From Jutongia huaianensis (GTDB lineage: Bacteria; Bacillota; Clostridia; Lachnospirales; Lachnospiraceae), in the NCBI RefSeq assembly GCF_014384985.1, contig NZ_JACRSX010000022.1, forward strand, positions 1-45,617: DNA of 45,617 nucleotides, read 5' to 3'. How positions within the stretch are numbered: the stretch's first letter is position 1; each line of letters begins with the position of its first letter. Both the position numbers and the translations under genes were made by a program. The notes under the pieces are model-generated. The model was not told where the DNA came from and did not search any database. It worked only from the letters and a program-made list of their open reading frames with translations. Positions 8,984 through 18,664 of the stretch are shown piece after piece.

Positions 8984-10358
8984 TTATTTTGTAATTTTCA
9001 TTGACTTTATGTATCCTGTTTTGGCAGTAAACAGCTTTTTGTATGCTGTCACATTCTTCTTTCCGCAGGAGATCTTTGCCTTTCCGGAAATTCCCTTGAT
9101 GGCATTTTTGCCAACCTTTTTCAATCCGGAAGATTTGATCACAAGCTTCTTCAAAGCTTTATCTTTTGCAAATGCTTCTTTGCCAATAGATGTAACATTT
9201 TTACCGATCGTCACTTTGGTGAGACTGCTGCCTTGATCTTCTTGTTCTCCGTCTTCTTCAGGGCAACGGTTTTCTTCTCCCTCATAGGCAGCTCCCAGTA
9301 CAGCCACTGCATCAACCGCAATACTTCCACTTGCCAGTTCAATTGTTACTGTATGCTCTGAATCTGTCAGATCATATGTCTCCATATTATCAAGATACTC
9401 ATTATAATATGGTGCATACCCCTTGATCTTTGTCACTTCCAGATTATCAAATCTGGTATATATGCTTTAATAACATTTCCCTCTCCCCGAAGTTTTAAAT
9501 TGAACCAGGTGCCCGGTGTTACTAACGCTCCGTCTACCGATCCTGTCACAAGCTCTGTTCCTTTGGAAGATGTCTTTCCTAATTTTGCACGCTGCAGTAC
9601 CCAGGTTCCATCCTCATTTACCTTGAAGGAATACCCTGCACTGTTGCTAAGATTTTGTGTTCTTCCTGTCTGATACCCACCTGTGCATACTGGTTTTCTC
9701 TCTGATTCTCAAAAAACGCATCAATGGATACTGCATAATTCGTCCAGCGGTAATCTCCGATCAACGTGACCGGATCTCCTTTACTCCAGGCTCCGCCTAA
9801 TCCCAAAGTATCTTTATAATCCTCCATCCCTCCGGTAAATCCACCCTTTCCGTCCACGGCGTTGCTGCTGGTTCCCTGAACTGCTGATGCCTTGCTTGCA
9901 AAAGGTACGCCTCTCCAGATACCTGCTGTATTCGTCTCATTCTCCCAGCCGGTAACCGCAAATTTACTGATATGTGCAAGAATAAGCAAGCCCGCATCAT
10001 AATGTATCCAGCCGGACCATGGATCTCTGGCACTTAAAAGCTCTTTAAACGAATACTGTGCTCCTTCATAGAAAGAACCGATTGCCGGCTGATAAATTAC
10101 ATGTCCACGACGAGACTCCACAAGGCTCTTGATCACAGTATTTCCCATTTCCAAGGCACTGCCGGAGCCACCGATTCCGGTCCCCTCCACAGTTGGTCTC
10201 TTGTCGTTTGTGGACGGACGGAATGCAGAGTTGGAAAAGATTGCCTGCTCCTCACTATTCCACACCTCTTTATCGACTTCTTCTGCCAGCCATTTCATTC
10301 CACCGTTACGATCGTCGGCTGTTTTATAGTGATATCCAACCACATCCACTGCATCCAT
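8984..10358 (-). pseudogene. Decayed GH59-type galactosylceramidase-like gene with C-terminal leucine-rich repeats
   Basis: Three frames together give one protein. 9618-10358 matches the GH59 family: DVVGYHY, WNSEEQAIFS (position of the family nucleophile Glu), DPWSGWIHYDAG, AHISKFAVTGWEN and GDYRWTNYAVSIDAFFE. A second frame (about 9445-9655) continues with SFKVNEDGTWVLQRAKLG and GTWFNLKLRGEG, lectin-like. The third (8984-9463) ends the lectin part and adds BspA/LRR_5 repeats (KVTIGKNVTSIGKEAFA, LKKLVIKSSGLKKVGKNA). Frameshifts lie near 9660 and 9460, and the N-terminal barrel half is missing. The intact protein would have been a secreted beta-galactoside hydrolase. Confidence 0.8.
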
Positions 10359-10359
10359 A

Positions 10360-10722
10360 CTACCATGTCAGGCTTGTACCATGCCTTTTTCTGCAGTCCG
10401 TCGGTGTAATCCCTTCATACTTTTTAAACACCATGCCAAAATATGTTGGATTATCATAGCCCACCGCTTCTCCGATCTCCGCCAGCTCCTCCAACGTAAT
10501 ATCCGAAGCATAATTTTCATTCATATATCAGTACCGAACAGTATTCATCCCCATATAACGGATCCTTCGCCGCCCCTAACAGCTGATGAAAAAGCTTCTC
10601 TATCTTTTCATTAACCGCATCTTTTTCATAGGCAAAATCTATAAAGCCCAGTCCCTTCATCATTTCCGTTAAATATTCGCCACGAAAAACAATCCATTGA
10701 TATTCCCCTCCTCCCCGTTAAC
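10360..10722 (-). pseudogene. Remnant of an AraC-family transcriptional regulator
   Basis: One frame (about 10530-10720) reads EYQWIVFRGEYLTEMMKGLG and ends at a stop. A second frame (10360-10524) has MNENYASDITLEELAEIGEA then VGYDNPTYFGMVFKKYEGITP, the end of the second AraC helix-turn-helix. Compared with AraC proteins, about 35-40 residues between LEELA and EIGEAVGYDN are deleted, removing the first helix-turn-helix. It ends within 2 bp of the GH59 relic, so an ancestral regulator and enzyme pair was fused and broken here. Confidence 0.7.
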
Positions 10723-10753
10723 TTTTTATGCTGTATATGAAACTTCCGGTATT

Positions 10754-11290
10754 TTAAACGGTTTCGTACTTTTTTAACTGATTCCGGTAAACCGCATATT
10801 CCGGACAGTACCGCGCTACCTCTTCCCAGAATAATGCAGAATGATCCATATGCCGCCTGTGAGCTAACTCGTGGACGATCACATAGTCCATCAGCTCCGA
10901 AGGCATATAATATAATTGATAGTTAAAATTTACATTCCCCTTTGCACTGCAGCTTCCCCAGCGGGTTTTCTGATTTCTTATGGTAATCCTGCCCACCTGT
11001 ACATCCATCTTTTTGCAATAATAATCTACCCGGCCTGCAAAGGCTTCCCGGATCTTTTCCCATTCCTTTCCGCTAATCTCATCAACCGGCGGTGCCCCTG
11101 TAGAAACGGACTGTGCACGTCGTTTTTCCATTAATCTGCACTTATGCTCGATCCAGCTTCTGTGACTTTCAATAAACTCCTGTATCTCCCTCTGAGGCAT
11201 CCGGAGAGGTACCCGCACGATCACGCTGCCGTCTCTTTTCACTTCCAGACTGACCGTTTTTCTTCTGGTTTTTATGATCTGAATCTCCAT
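10754..11290 (-). CDS. YgjP-like metal-dependent hydrolase (DUF45/M48-like)
   Basis: The 178-residue protein has the DUF45 (YgjP) layout: an N-terminal strand-rich part with RRKTVSLEVKRDGSVIVRVP, the conserved TRWGSCSAKGNVNFNYQL, and the zinc motif VHELAHRRHMDHSALFW (HExxH plus a downstream H). YgjP-type proteins are zinc metalloproteins; the E. coli member has been linked to UTP pyrophosphatase activity, which is not shown here. It starts 4 bp after the CinA-like gene and is probably co-transcribed. Confidence 0.88.
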   Translation of the reverse strand: MEIQIIKTRRKTVSLEVKRDGSVIVRVPLRMPQREIQEFIESHRSWIEHKCRLMEKRRAQSVSTGAPPVDEISGKEWEKIREAFAGRVDYYCKKMDVQVGRITIRNQKTRWGSCSAKGNVNFNYQLYYMPSELMDYVIVHELAHRRHMDHSALFWEEVARYCPEYAVYRNQLKKYETV

Positions 11291-11294
11291 CGCT

Positions 11295-11789
11295 TTATCC
11301 CTGCTTTACATTAATAATTTCTGCCAGCTTCTCAAATACACGGTCTGCATAAAGCTGTTTGATCCCGTGACGGCTCTTCCCGGTCACATCGACATGAATT
11401 TCATCAACAAATACGCTTTCCTTCCACACAATGCTGAAAAATGCCTGCCCCTGCACACTGTCCGCATTATTGGGATCAAGATTTCCTGTCGTTCCGGTAA
11501 TGCCAATGCCAATATCCGTATTTAACTTTTCTCTAACGGTTTCCGCCATAGCTTTCGCACATTCTCCGGAATAGACACCATACTCTTTGATAATTTTTTC
11601 ATCAACACCGGCGCAAACCTTTGTTTCATTCAGATATGTCACAAAGCCTCCCGGAAAAACAGCCGATGCCCCTGATGTATCAGTGATCATAGATGCGATC
11701 ATTCCTGACGTACAGCTCTCCATTGTAGAAATCGTGATCTGTCTGTCAATCAGACTGTTTATGATCCTATCCTGCTGTGTCTGTGTCAT
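11295..11789 (-). CDS. pncC: CinA C-terminal/PncC-type nicotinamide-nucleotide amidase
   Basis: About 164 residues covering only the CinA C-terminal domain. Motifs: TISTMESCTSGMIASMITDTSGAS (split by loops), GGFVTYLNETKVCAGV, GVYSGECAKAMAETV and IGITGTTGN, the family's nucleotide-binding segments. PncC deamidates NMN to NaMN in NAD recycling. The frame also has a GTG at 11798, but the ATG at 11789 sits 5 nt after AGGGGGTGA and is preferred. It heads a two-gene operon with the YgjP-like gene. Confidence 0.85.
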   Translation of the reverse strand: MTQTQQDRIINSLIDRQITISTMESCTSGMIASMITDTSGASAVFPGGFVTYLNETKVCAGVDEKIIKEYGVYSGECAKAMAETVREKLNTDIGIGITGTTGNLDPNNADSVQGQAFFSIVWKESVFVDEIHVDVTGKSRHGIKQLYADRVFEKLAEIINVKQG

Positions 11790-11980
11790 TTTTGTCACCC
11801 CCTGATATATAAAACTATATCATTTCTTTTCGGGAAAGAAAAGCCGCATTCCATTTTGAGAAAACATTATAATTTCTTATATTTTCACTGTATTTTTTCT
11901 TCCGGGTATGTTATCCTCATATGTGGTACATTAGATTATTATATTCGACAATATTCGATTGATTTACAAAGGAGAGTTTC

Positions 11981-13459
11981 ATGAAACGTATTGGCTTTGA
12001 TAACGATAAATACCTGTCTATGCAGTCAGCACATATCCGGGAACGTATTTCCCAGTTTGGCGATAAACTCTATCTGGAATTTGGCGGAAAGCTTTTTGAT
12101 GATTATCATGCTTCCCGTGTTCTTCCCGGCTTTGCACCGGACAGTAAACTGCAGATGCTGTTACAGCTTGCCGATCAGGCAGAAATGATCATATCCATCA
12201 ATGCTGCAGATATTGAACGCAATAAAATCCGTCATGATCTGGGCATCACCTATGATCAGGATGTGATCCGTCTGATCGACGTCTATCAGAAAAAGGGACT
12301 TTATGTCAGCAGCGTCGTCATCACCCGTTACGCAGGTCAGCCGTCAGCAGACCTCTTCCAAAAGAAGCTGGAGGATATTGGCATTCACGTCTATCATCAT
12401 TATACGATCGAAGGATATCCCAACAACGTGGAGCGGATTGTCAGTGATGAGGGATATGGCAAAAATGATTATATCCAGACCAGCCGTCCCCTTGTGATCG
12501 TTACAGCTCCGGGACCGGGAAGCGGCAAAATGGCAACCTGTCTGTCCCAGCTTTACCATGAAAATAAAAACGGCATCAAGGCCGGTTATGCCAAGTTTGA
12601 AACCTTTCCAATCTGGAATATTCCTCTGAAGCATCCGGTGAATCTGGCATATGAGGCTGCCACGGCAGACCTGAATGATGTGAACATGATCGATCCTTTC
12701 CATCTGGAGGCCTACGGCGAAACTACCGTCAATTATAACCGTGACATCGAAATCTACCCGGTACTTGCCGCAATGTTCGAGGTGATTTATGGACACTGCC
12801 CGTATAAATCACCAACCGATATGGGCGTTAATATGGCCGGAAACTGCATTATTGATGATGAAGTCTGTCAGGAAGCTTCCCGTCAGGAAATCATCCGCAG
12901 ATATTACCAGTCCCTGAACCGTTTTGTTAAGGATGAAGCCTCCAGGGACGAGATCTATAAGCAGGAGCTGATCATGAAACAGGCAAAGATCACTGTAAAT
13001 GACCGCTGCGTTGTTTCCATTGCAAATGATCTGGCTGCTGAAAACGGCTCTGCCGCAGCAGCCTTAGAGCTGCCTGACGGAACTATTGTTACCGGGTCTA
13101 CCTCCGACCTTCTGGGACCGGCATCTGCCGTTCTGTTAAATGCCATCAAGGTATTGGGGCATATTGATAAAAAGGTACATCTGATCTCCCGTACCTTTAT
13201 CGAACCGATCCAGCATTTAAAAACCGGTTATCTTGGAAGCAAAAATCCACGGCTTCACACGGATGAGGTACTGATCGCACTTTCCATGTGTGCCGTATCC
13301 GATCCTAACGCCAAGCTGGCTCTGGAACAGCTTCCGAAATTATCCGGCTGTCAGCTTCATGTATCCGCAATTTTATCTGCGATTGATATTAACACCTTCA
13401 AAAAGCTTGGCATAGAGCTTACCAACGAAGCTGTCTATGAAGGTGCCGCAAATAATTAG
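11981..13459 (+). CDS. DUF1846 family protein (492 aa)
   Basis: Full-length match to the DUF1846 family (about 490-500 residues). Characteristic segments are MKRIGFDNDKYLSMQSAHI, EFGGKLFDDYHASRVLPGF, VTAPGPGSGKMATCLSQLYH (a P-loop-like stretch), GMVINMAGN-type VNMAGNCIIDDE and NPRLHTDEVLIALSMCA. The structure of the family is known but its activity is not established. Ribosome binding site AAAGGAGAG lies 7 nt before the ATG. It is a single gene, convergent with the 13574-15259 gene and separated from it by a terminator. Confidence 0.93.
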   Translation: MKRIGFDNDKYLSMQSAHIRERISQFGDKLYLEFGGKLFDDYHASRVLPGFAPDSKLQMLLQLADQAEMIISINAADIERNKIRHDLGITYDQDVIRLIDVYQKKGLYVSSVVITRYAGQPSADLFQKKLEDIGIHVYHHYTIEGYPNNVERIVSDEGYGKNDYIQTSRPLVIVTAPGPGSGKMATCLSQLYHENKNGIKAGYAKFETFPIWNIPLKHPVNLAYEAATADLNDVNMIDPFHLEAYGETTVNYNRDIEIYPVLAAMFEVIYGHCPYKSPTDMGVNMAGNCIIDDEVCQEASRQEIIRRYYQSLNRFVKDEASRDEIYKQELIMKQAKITVNDRCVVSIANDLAAENGSAAAALELPDGTIVTGSTSDLLGPASAVLLNAIKVLGHIDKKVHLISRTFIEPIQHLKTGYLGSKNPRLHTDEVLIALSMCAVSDPNAKLALEQLPKLSGCQLHVSAILSAIDINTFKKLGIELTNEAVYEGAANN

Positions 13460-13521
13460 TCCGCAGATGCCGTCACTTCCATATATTTACAGTACTCAAA
13501 CTTCCCACACCAGAAAATAAT

Positions 13522-13559
13522 ACAGGGCATTGAGATGTTTTCTTTTCTCAATGCCCTGT
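13522..13559. terminator. Bidirectional terminator between convergent genes
   Basis: A perfect 14-bp stem (13522-13535 with 13546-13559) with a 10-nt loop, T-rich on the plus side (TTATTTTCTG) and on the minus side (ATTATTTTCTGG). Confidence 0.88.
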
Positions 13560-13573
13560 TATTTTCTGCTCTA

Positions 13574-15259
13574 TTATGAATTCTTTTTTTGTATTCCAAG
13601 CTTTACAACCTGGTCTGTATAAGCGTCCTTTTTTAAAGAAAGAAGCTCTCTCGCCTGTGCCTCCGACAAACCATACTCCTCGTCTAAAAGCGTCAGTATT
13701 TTTTCCTTACAGCTGTCAACATCCTTTTCAACCTCCAGATTTCTGGCCGTTTCAATATTTTCATCATATTTCTTCAAACCAACCAGCAAAGCATTTAACG
13801 CATCCGGATAATACTTCATATTGTCATAATTCTCATAGGAATTCAGGGATCGCTGTACCTTCATTACCGTAATGATTTTGTCGTATGTCTCCTGATCCTT
13901 CTTTTTCAGATCAGTTCCCAGAATCTCCCGGTATGCGTCAGTATATCTGCCATCATCAAAGAAGCTGACTGCCTGCTTCATCGTGGATTTGTAACTAAAT
14001 ATTTCAGTGCCGGAAATTTCTGTTGCCAAAAACATCGCCGCCAGAATCACTACAATGGACACTCCGACCTTGTTGAGCTTTCCTGTTACCTCCAGCTCCT
14101 CCTGAGCAGCTTCTTCTGCTTTTCTGGCTTCCTTTTCTGCCTTTTTCTGTGCCTTTTCTTCGGCTTTGGCAGCCTTCTTGAGTTCTTTTTCCTCTGCCTT
14201 TGCTTTTTTGGCTTCAGCCTTTTCTTCTGCCTTTGCTACTTTGGCAGCCTTTTTCTCTTCTTTGGCAGCCTCCGCTGCCTCCTGCCTTGCCGCTTCGTCC
14301 TCTTTATCCTTTTCCTTTTGGGCAAGCTCTGCCTCTGCAATCTCGTCTGTCACGATATTTCCAAAAAGACGTTTCAGTAATCCCGGCTTTTTCTCTATAT
14401 CTTCCTGGCTGCCTTCCGGAGGAAGCTCCGGCATATCATCCTCAGACAGCCCCTCCAGTAATGCCTGCATATCATCCGTCTGACCATTTTCCTCCTCCGG
14501 CTCCAATGCAAGAATGTCATCAAGTCCAAAGGCTTCCTCTTCCGGCTCTTCTTCCAAAACAGGCTCCGGCACTTCATCCGGTTCTGCTTTTCCAGCCGGT
14601 GCCACAGCTCCATCCGTTTCTGTTTCAGAATCCTTTTGCATATCTGAGGTATCAGTAACATCTGATAATTCATTTTCTTCTGCTCCCAAAGAATCAAACA
14701 CCGGCTCCTCCGGCTGTACTTCCTGCCCGGCTGCTCCTCCTGAAGCATCCAGATCATCCAGAAAATCCCCAACCATATCATCCAGCGATGCCTCTCCGGA
14801 AGTAGCCACAGGTATTTCCGGCGTTGGAATATCCGGCTGCCCCCCGGAAGTAGCCTCAGGTATTTCCGGCGTTGGAATATCCGGCTGCTCCCCGGAATCA
14901 GAAAACAATCCCAGATCCTCGATCTCACTCGGATCCGGCAGATCATCCAAAGATGCCATATCCGAGTAATCCATTTCCTGCTCCGGCTCATCCAGAGATA
15001 CCGCCTGCGCACTATCCGAAGCATCATCCTCTGTCAAAGATGCCTCAGCCTGTGCTTGTGCAGCTTCATCCTCCAAAATACCATCCCCATCCAGATCAAG
15101 ATCAGAAATGTCTCCCAGATCTTCTAAATCAGTAAAGTCATCATCATCCATCAGACTGCTAAGATCCTCCAGATCTACGAAATTTTCCAGATTTTCATAT
15201 TCACTTATATCCTGTTCTGCAGCATCCCCTGCCACATCCTTTAAATCCTCTTCACTCAA
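13574..15259 (-). CDS. Large acidic protein with lysine/alanine coiled coil and one membrane helix (561 aa)
   Basis: Residues 1-300 are strongly acidic and low complexity (DLEDLSSLMDDDDFTDLEDL, many E/P/D), with two tandem 16-residue repeats. Residues about 310-390 are an A/K/E-rich coiled coil. A single membrane helix follows (about 397-415, VGVSIVVILAAMFLATEI), then a ~145-residue helical C-terminal domain (SFFDDGRYTDAYREIL, TPR-like in feel). No family recognised. It is the third gene of a lipoprotein-CheV operon (34-bp gap), so a role near the chemosensory or flagellar machinery is possible but only by association. Confidence 0.75.
   Translation of the reverse strand: MSEEDLKDVAGDAAEQDISEYENLENFVDLEDLSSLMDDDDFTDLEDLGDISDLDLDGDGILEDEAAQAQAEASLTEDDASDSAQAVSLDEPEQEMDYSDMASLDDLPDPSEIEDLGLFSDSGEQPDIPTPEIPEATSGGQPDIPTPEIPVATSGEASLDDMVGDFLDDLDASGGAAGQEVQPEEPVFDSLGAEENELSDVTDTSDMQKDSETETDGAVAPAGKAEPDEVPEPVLEEEPEEEAFGLDDILALEPEEENGQTDDMQALLEGLSEDDMPELPPEGSQEDIEKKPGLLKRLFGNIVTDEIAEAELAQKEKDKEDEAARQEAAEAAKEEKKAAKVAKAEEKAEAKKAKAEEKELKKAAKAEEKAQKKAEKEARKAEEAAQEELEVTGKLNKVGVSIVVILAAMFLATEISGTEIFSYKSTMKQAVSFFDDGRYTDAYREILGTDLKKKDQETYDKIITVMKVQRSLNSYENYDNMKYYPDALNALLVGLKKYDENIETARNLEVEKDVDSCKEKILTLLDEEYGLSEAQARELLSLKKDAYTDQVVKLGIQKKNS
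14796..14891. repeat. Two tandem 48-bp repeats inside the acidic protein gene
   Basis: Units start at 14796 and 14844 (both CCGGAAGTAGCC) and differ at very few bases. Each encodes a 16-residue unit containing QPDIPTPEIP and ATSG. The period is a multiple of three, so copy number can change without frameshift. Confidence 0.85.
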
Positions 15260-15292
15260 GCTTCTATCTCCTTAACTATCTGTTCTATGATG

Positions 15293-16219
15293 TCAGACAG
15301 ATGTTCCATCTGCATTTTCAATCTGCAGGACCTGATCAATCGCTCCCACTAACTGTCCAATCTCCGGCTTAGATAACTGCATATCGGCTCCAAGGCTCTC
15401 TCCCTTTTTCCTCATTTCGTCATTGATCAGAGAGGAGAAGATGATTACCGGAATATGCATCATCTGCTCATCACTTTTGATCAGTTTTGTCAGATGATGG
15501 CCGTCCATCTGTGGCATCTCAATATCTGTGATCACACAGGCCACCTTCTGATCCAGCACGCCCTGCTCCTGATATGCTGAAAGCTTATCCCAGCATTCCT
15601 TCCCGTTGTTCGTAAGGTCAATATTAGCAAAACCTGCTCTCTTTAAGCAATCTAAAAGCATCTTGCCCAGCAATGGAGAATCCTCTGCGATCAAAATCGG
15701 AGAATCCACTCTTGATCTGCCTGTCATATGCTCTACATCAGAGATCTTCAGTCCGGTCTCCGGATTGATTTCTGCAACAATTTTCTCAAAATCCAGAATA
15801 ATGATCAGCCGACCTTCGATCCGCACAATTCCGGTAGCCATTCCCATACCGGAAGCATTGATCGTAGAATCCGGTTCGATAATGTCTCCCCAGGATACCC
15901 GGTGGATTCCCTCTACTCCCTGTACATGAAATGCTGTATTGAGATTATTAAAATTGGTTACAATGTACATATCTCCTGCCGTGGACTGTGCTGCCGGCAG
16001 ATTCATTACTCTCGATAAATCTACAATAGAAATGATCTCATCTCTCGGCATAAAGATTCCCTCTATCCTTGCATCTGCATTTGGGATCGGTGTCGGCACC
16101 TGATATGGCAGAATCTCCCGGATCTTTGCCACATTGATTCCATAATAATTGCTGCCAACCCGAAACTCCAGAATCTCCAGTTCATTTGTTCCACTCTCTA
16201 ATAATATCCCTGTCTCCAT
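15293..16219 (-). CDS. cheV: Chemotaxis coupling/adaptation protein CheV
   Basis: N-terminal CheW domain (about residues 8-160; ILEFRVGSNYYGINVAKIREI, RVMNLPA, GIVRIEGRLIIILDFEKI) and C-terminal receiver domain (about 175-300) with acidic pair EDS, phospho-acceptor D232 in VITDIEMPQMDG and the lysine in LSKPE. CheV couples receptors to CheA and adapts by phosphorylation. The frame opens with a GTG at 16240; the ATG at 16219 is preferred because it follows GCAGGGTG and starts the conserved region. It lies between a lipoprotein gene and the acidic protein gene. Confidence 0.93.
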   Translation of the reverse strand: METGILLESGTNELEILEFRVGSNYYGINVAKIREILPYQVPTPIPNADARIEGIFMPRDEIISIVDLSRVMNLPAAQSTAGDMYIVTNFNNLNTAFHVQGVEGIHRVSWGDIIEPDSTINASGMGMATGIVRIEGRLIIILDFEKIVAEINPETGLKISDVEHMTGRSRVDSPILIAEDSPLLGKMLLDCLKRAGFANIDLTNNGKECWDKLSAYQEQGVLDQKVACVITDIEMPQMDGHHLTKLIKSDEQMMHIPVIIFSSLINDEMRKKGESLGADMQLSKPEIGQLVGAIDQVLQIENADGTSV

Positions 16220-16244
16220 AGTATCACCCTGCCTTTCCACTCTC

Positions 16245-16946
16245 TTAATGTATCGCTATTTCACCTGTCATTTTTCCGTTTGTCACCTGAATGGACATAT
16301 TTTGAAGCGTTTGTTTCTTGTCTGTTTCAAAAACAAGCACTGCCTCTGAGCTTCTGCCCGGTGCCATTTTTTCTTTAAAATACTGAAGATCATTTCTCAG
16401 GATCGTCATCAATGGACTGCCTACCGTCTCTCCATCTGCTGTCAGCGTATACTGCAGCTCTTTCTTCATCAGATTGACCTTTTGGCTGACCGATGATTTA
16501 TTTTTAATGCGGAAATGAACAATCAAAAGCTCCTTTCCTTTATGTGCACTGATCGCTGCATCTGCCGAACCATATGTACTCTTGATCTCATTGGACATCT
16601 GCTTAATATCAACCTGATTCATGGCATAAACCTGCTCCGCCGCCACATAATTGACAGCCGGAGTATCAGAAGCTGCTCCCGGATCCGATGAATTCTGTGA
16701 TGCTGCCGATGCTGCCGGCGAACCGAAAGGTACCGGCGTCCTTGTGGGCTCCGGCGTCGGCGTTGCCCTTAAAACACTCCTGTCATAATCCAGCATATCA
16801 TCGTTGTTTTTATCGTACTTCAACAATGTACCCGCCATATACTCTGCTTCCATGCTCCGGCTGACATCATCCAGATTCGGTCCGGAACCGCAGCCTGTCA
16901 GCGCAAGTGCCATCACTGCTGCTGTTACGATCAATCTCTTTTTCAT
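16245..16946 (-). CDS. Lipoprotein with C-terminal immunoglobulin-like (DUF5067-like) domain
   Basis: The start MKKRLIVTAAVMALALTGCG is a lipoprotein signal with lipobox LTGC, so it should be anchored on the outer face of the membrane. A T/P-rich linker (ATPTPEPTRTPVPFG) leads to a ~120-residue domain with alternating strands and conserved-looking IVHFRIKNKSS and FETDKKQTLQN, like the DUF5067/DUF4352 extracellular domains. It starts the operon with cheV (26-bp gap). Function unknown. Confidence 0.75.
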   Translation of the reverse strand: MKKRLIVTAAVMALALTGCGSGPNLDDVSRSMEAEYMAGTLLKYDKNNDDMLDYDRSVLRATPTPEPTRTPVPFGSPAASAASQNSSDPGAASDTPAVNYVAAEQVYAMNQVDIKQMSNEIKSTYGSADAAISAHKGKELLIVHFRIKNKSSVSQKVNLMKKELQYTLTADGETVGSPLMTILRNDLQYFKEKMAPGRSSEAVLVFETDKKQTLQNMSIQVTNGKMTGEIAIH

Positions 16947-17018
16947 ATCAATAATCATGCCTTTCTCAAAATACTACATTTCATATACACAGGCACACAA
17001 AAAAATACCTGTCACCGT

Positions 17019-17024
17019 ATTATA
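17019..17024 (-). promoter_or_regulatory. Possible -10 box for the lipoprotein-cheV operon
   Basis: TATAAT on the minus strand about 75 bp before the lipoprotein start, in the gap after the histidine kinase gene. No matching -35 at 17 bp is evident, so support is weak. Confidence 0.3.
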
Positions 17025-17083
17025 TGGTATCATATTTTCCCACTTTACGCAATGACTTCCATCGTTGTGAGAGGAACGAACCA

Positions 17084-18658
17084 TTAACTTTTCCGGTCAA
17101 GATCAAACCAGAATTCTACACCATTCTGACAATTTCTGACTCCGCACTGCTGGTTCATGGAATCTACGATTGCCTTGACAATAGACAGACCGATACCACT
17201 TCCGCCATAAGCTCTCGTTCTTGCCTTGTCCACTTTATAAAACTTGATCCATATTTTGTCCAGCTCATCCTCCGGAATCTGATTTCCCGTATTAAATACT
17301 CTCACGCGGACTACGTTTTCTCTCATTTCCAGCGTCACACGGATTCTTTTTTCCCCATCCACATGATTGATTGCATTACTGATATAGTTGGTTACTATTT
17401 CTTCTACCATATACTCATCCGCCCAGACATAGACCGGCTCTGTCTCTTCCATGTAGATTTCAGCCCCCTTCTGTTCTGCCAGAAGAGTCGCAGACTGGAT
17501 AACCGACCGTACTACCTGTACAATGTCAAACCGTTCAAATGTGATCTGATTCTTTCCGAACTCGATCTGGTTTAAGGTGAGAAGCTTTTTCACCATTTTA
17601 TTCATTTTATTCGCTTCGTCTATGATAACATCACAGTAAAATTCCCTGCTCTCACTGTCATCATTAATATTATCATGAAGTCCCTCTGCGTATCCCTGTA
17701 TCAGGGCGATCGGTGTCTTGAGCTCATGAGAAACATTCGACAGGAAATCCTTTCGCATCTCATCAATCTGTATTTTGTTTTCAATATCCTTCTGCAGCTC
17801 ATTATTGGCAGATTTCAGCTCGGAAATCGTCTCCTCCAGCCGTTCCGAAAGAAGATTGATACTGTTGCCCAGCTTTCCGATCTCGTCCTCTGTATTAACC
17901 GGATATTTTGCCTCAAAATCAAGCTGGGACATCCTCGTTGCAATGTCTGTGAGGTATACGATCGGCTTTGTAAAATTGTTGCCGATCATAAAAAGCAGGA
18001 TCCCTGAGATCAGCACCGCGATCACACCGATATATGCCAGAAAACGGTTAGAAACTGCCACGCTTTCTTTCATGCTCTGATAGTTCGTGCTCATATAAAC
18101 AAAATCACCGGAATCAATACGGCCAAACAACTCCAGATAATATGATCCGATCCTCTCGTCATAGGATTTAAATACCTGATAACTTGTGTTTCCCTTGATA
18201 AGCTCTCTTCCGTCTCTCTCCACATAACCATTTACCAGCCCCACCACATAATCCATTGTCTTATCACGTACATTTTCCTTTTGGATATTGCTGAGACTGT
18301 CTGCCGATGGATAGCAAAACGTGTACTGTAAAATCCCAAAATAATCACTGATCCGGAACAGATATGTGTTCATAGAACCGTTTTCTGTCAGGGAATCCAG
18401 TGTATTAATGCTCTTCTCAGAAAGACCGTTTTGCCCTGCTCCCTTCTGAAAAGCATTGTCATTTTTTACAATATTATCAATCTTTCGAAATGAATCTGAC
18501 AATGTGCTTATTTTACTATGCTGATAGTACATTGGTAAAAATAGCTGATTGGCCAGCCAGCATCCCAGAATTGTCAACGCCAGTATACTGCATAATACCA
18601 CGATTAATTTTGTTTTAATTGACTGCATTTTCAGAAAAGATGCCTTTTTCTTGTTCAT
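17084..18658 (-). CDS. Sensor histidine kinase (HAMP-HisKA-HATPase)
   Basis: 524 residues: membrane helix 1 (about 17-43), extracellular sensor region (44-205), helix 2 (208-229), HAMP (230-285), HisKA with phospho-acceptor H311 in NVSHELKTPIALIQGYAEGL, N-box (423-434, NYISNAINHV), G1 VRVFNTGNQI and G2 GGSGIGLSIVK (485-495). All catalytic motifs are intact. It follows its response regulator by 6 bp. The extracellular domain is not one I can name; given the neighbours (isomerase, peptidase) an envelope or protein-folding signal is a guess. Confidence 0.93.
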   Translation of the reverse strand: MNKKKASFLKMQSIKTKLIVVLCSILALTILGCWLANQLFLPMYYQHSKISTLSDSFRKIDNIVKNDNAFQKGAGQNGLSEKSINTLDSLTENGSMNTYLFRISDYFGILQYTFCYPSADSLSNIQKENVRDKTMDYVVGLVNGYVERDGRELIKGNTSYQVFKSYDERIGSYYLELFGRIDSGDFVYMSTNYQSMKESVAVSNRFLAYIGVIAVLISGILLFMIGNNFTKPIVYLTDIATRMSQLDFEAKYPVNTEDEIGKLGNSINLLSERLEETISELKSANNELQKDIENKIQIDEMRKDFLSNVSHELKTPIALIQGYAEGLHDNINDDSESREFYCDVIIDEANKMNKMVKKLLTLNQIEFGKNQITFERFDIVQVVRSVIQSATLLAEQKGAEIYMEETEPVYVWADEYMVEEIVTNYISNAINHVDGEKRIRVTLEMRENVVRVRVFNTGNQIPEDELDKIWIKFYKVDKARTRAYGGSGIGLSIVKAIVDSMNQQCGVRNCQNGVEFWFDLDRKS

Positions 18659-18664
18659 GATCTT

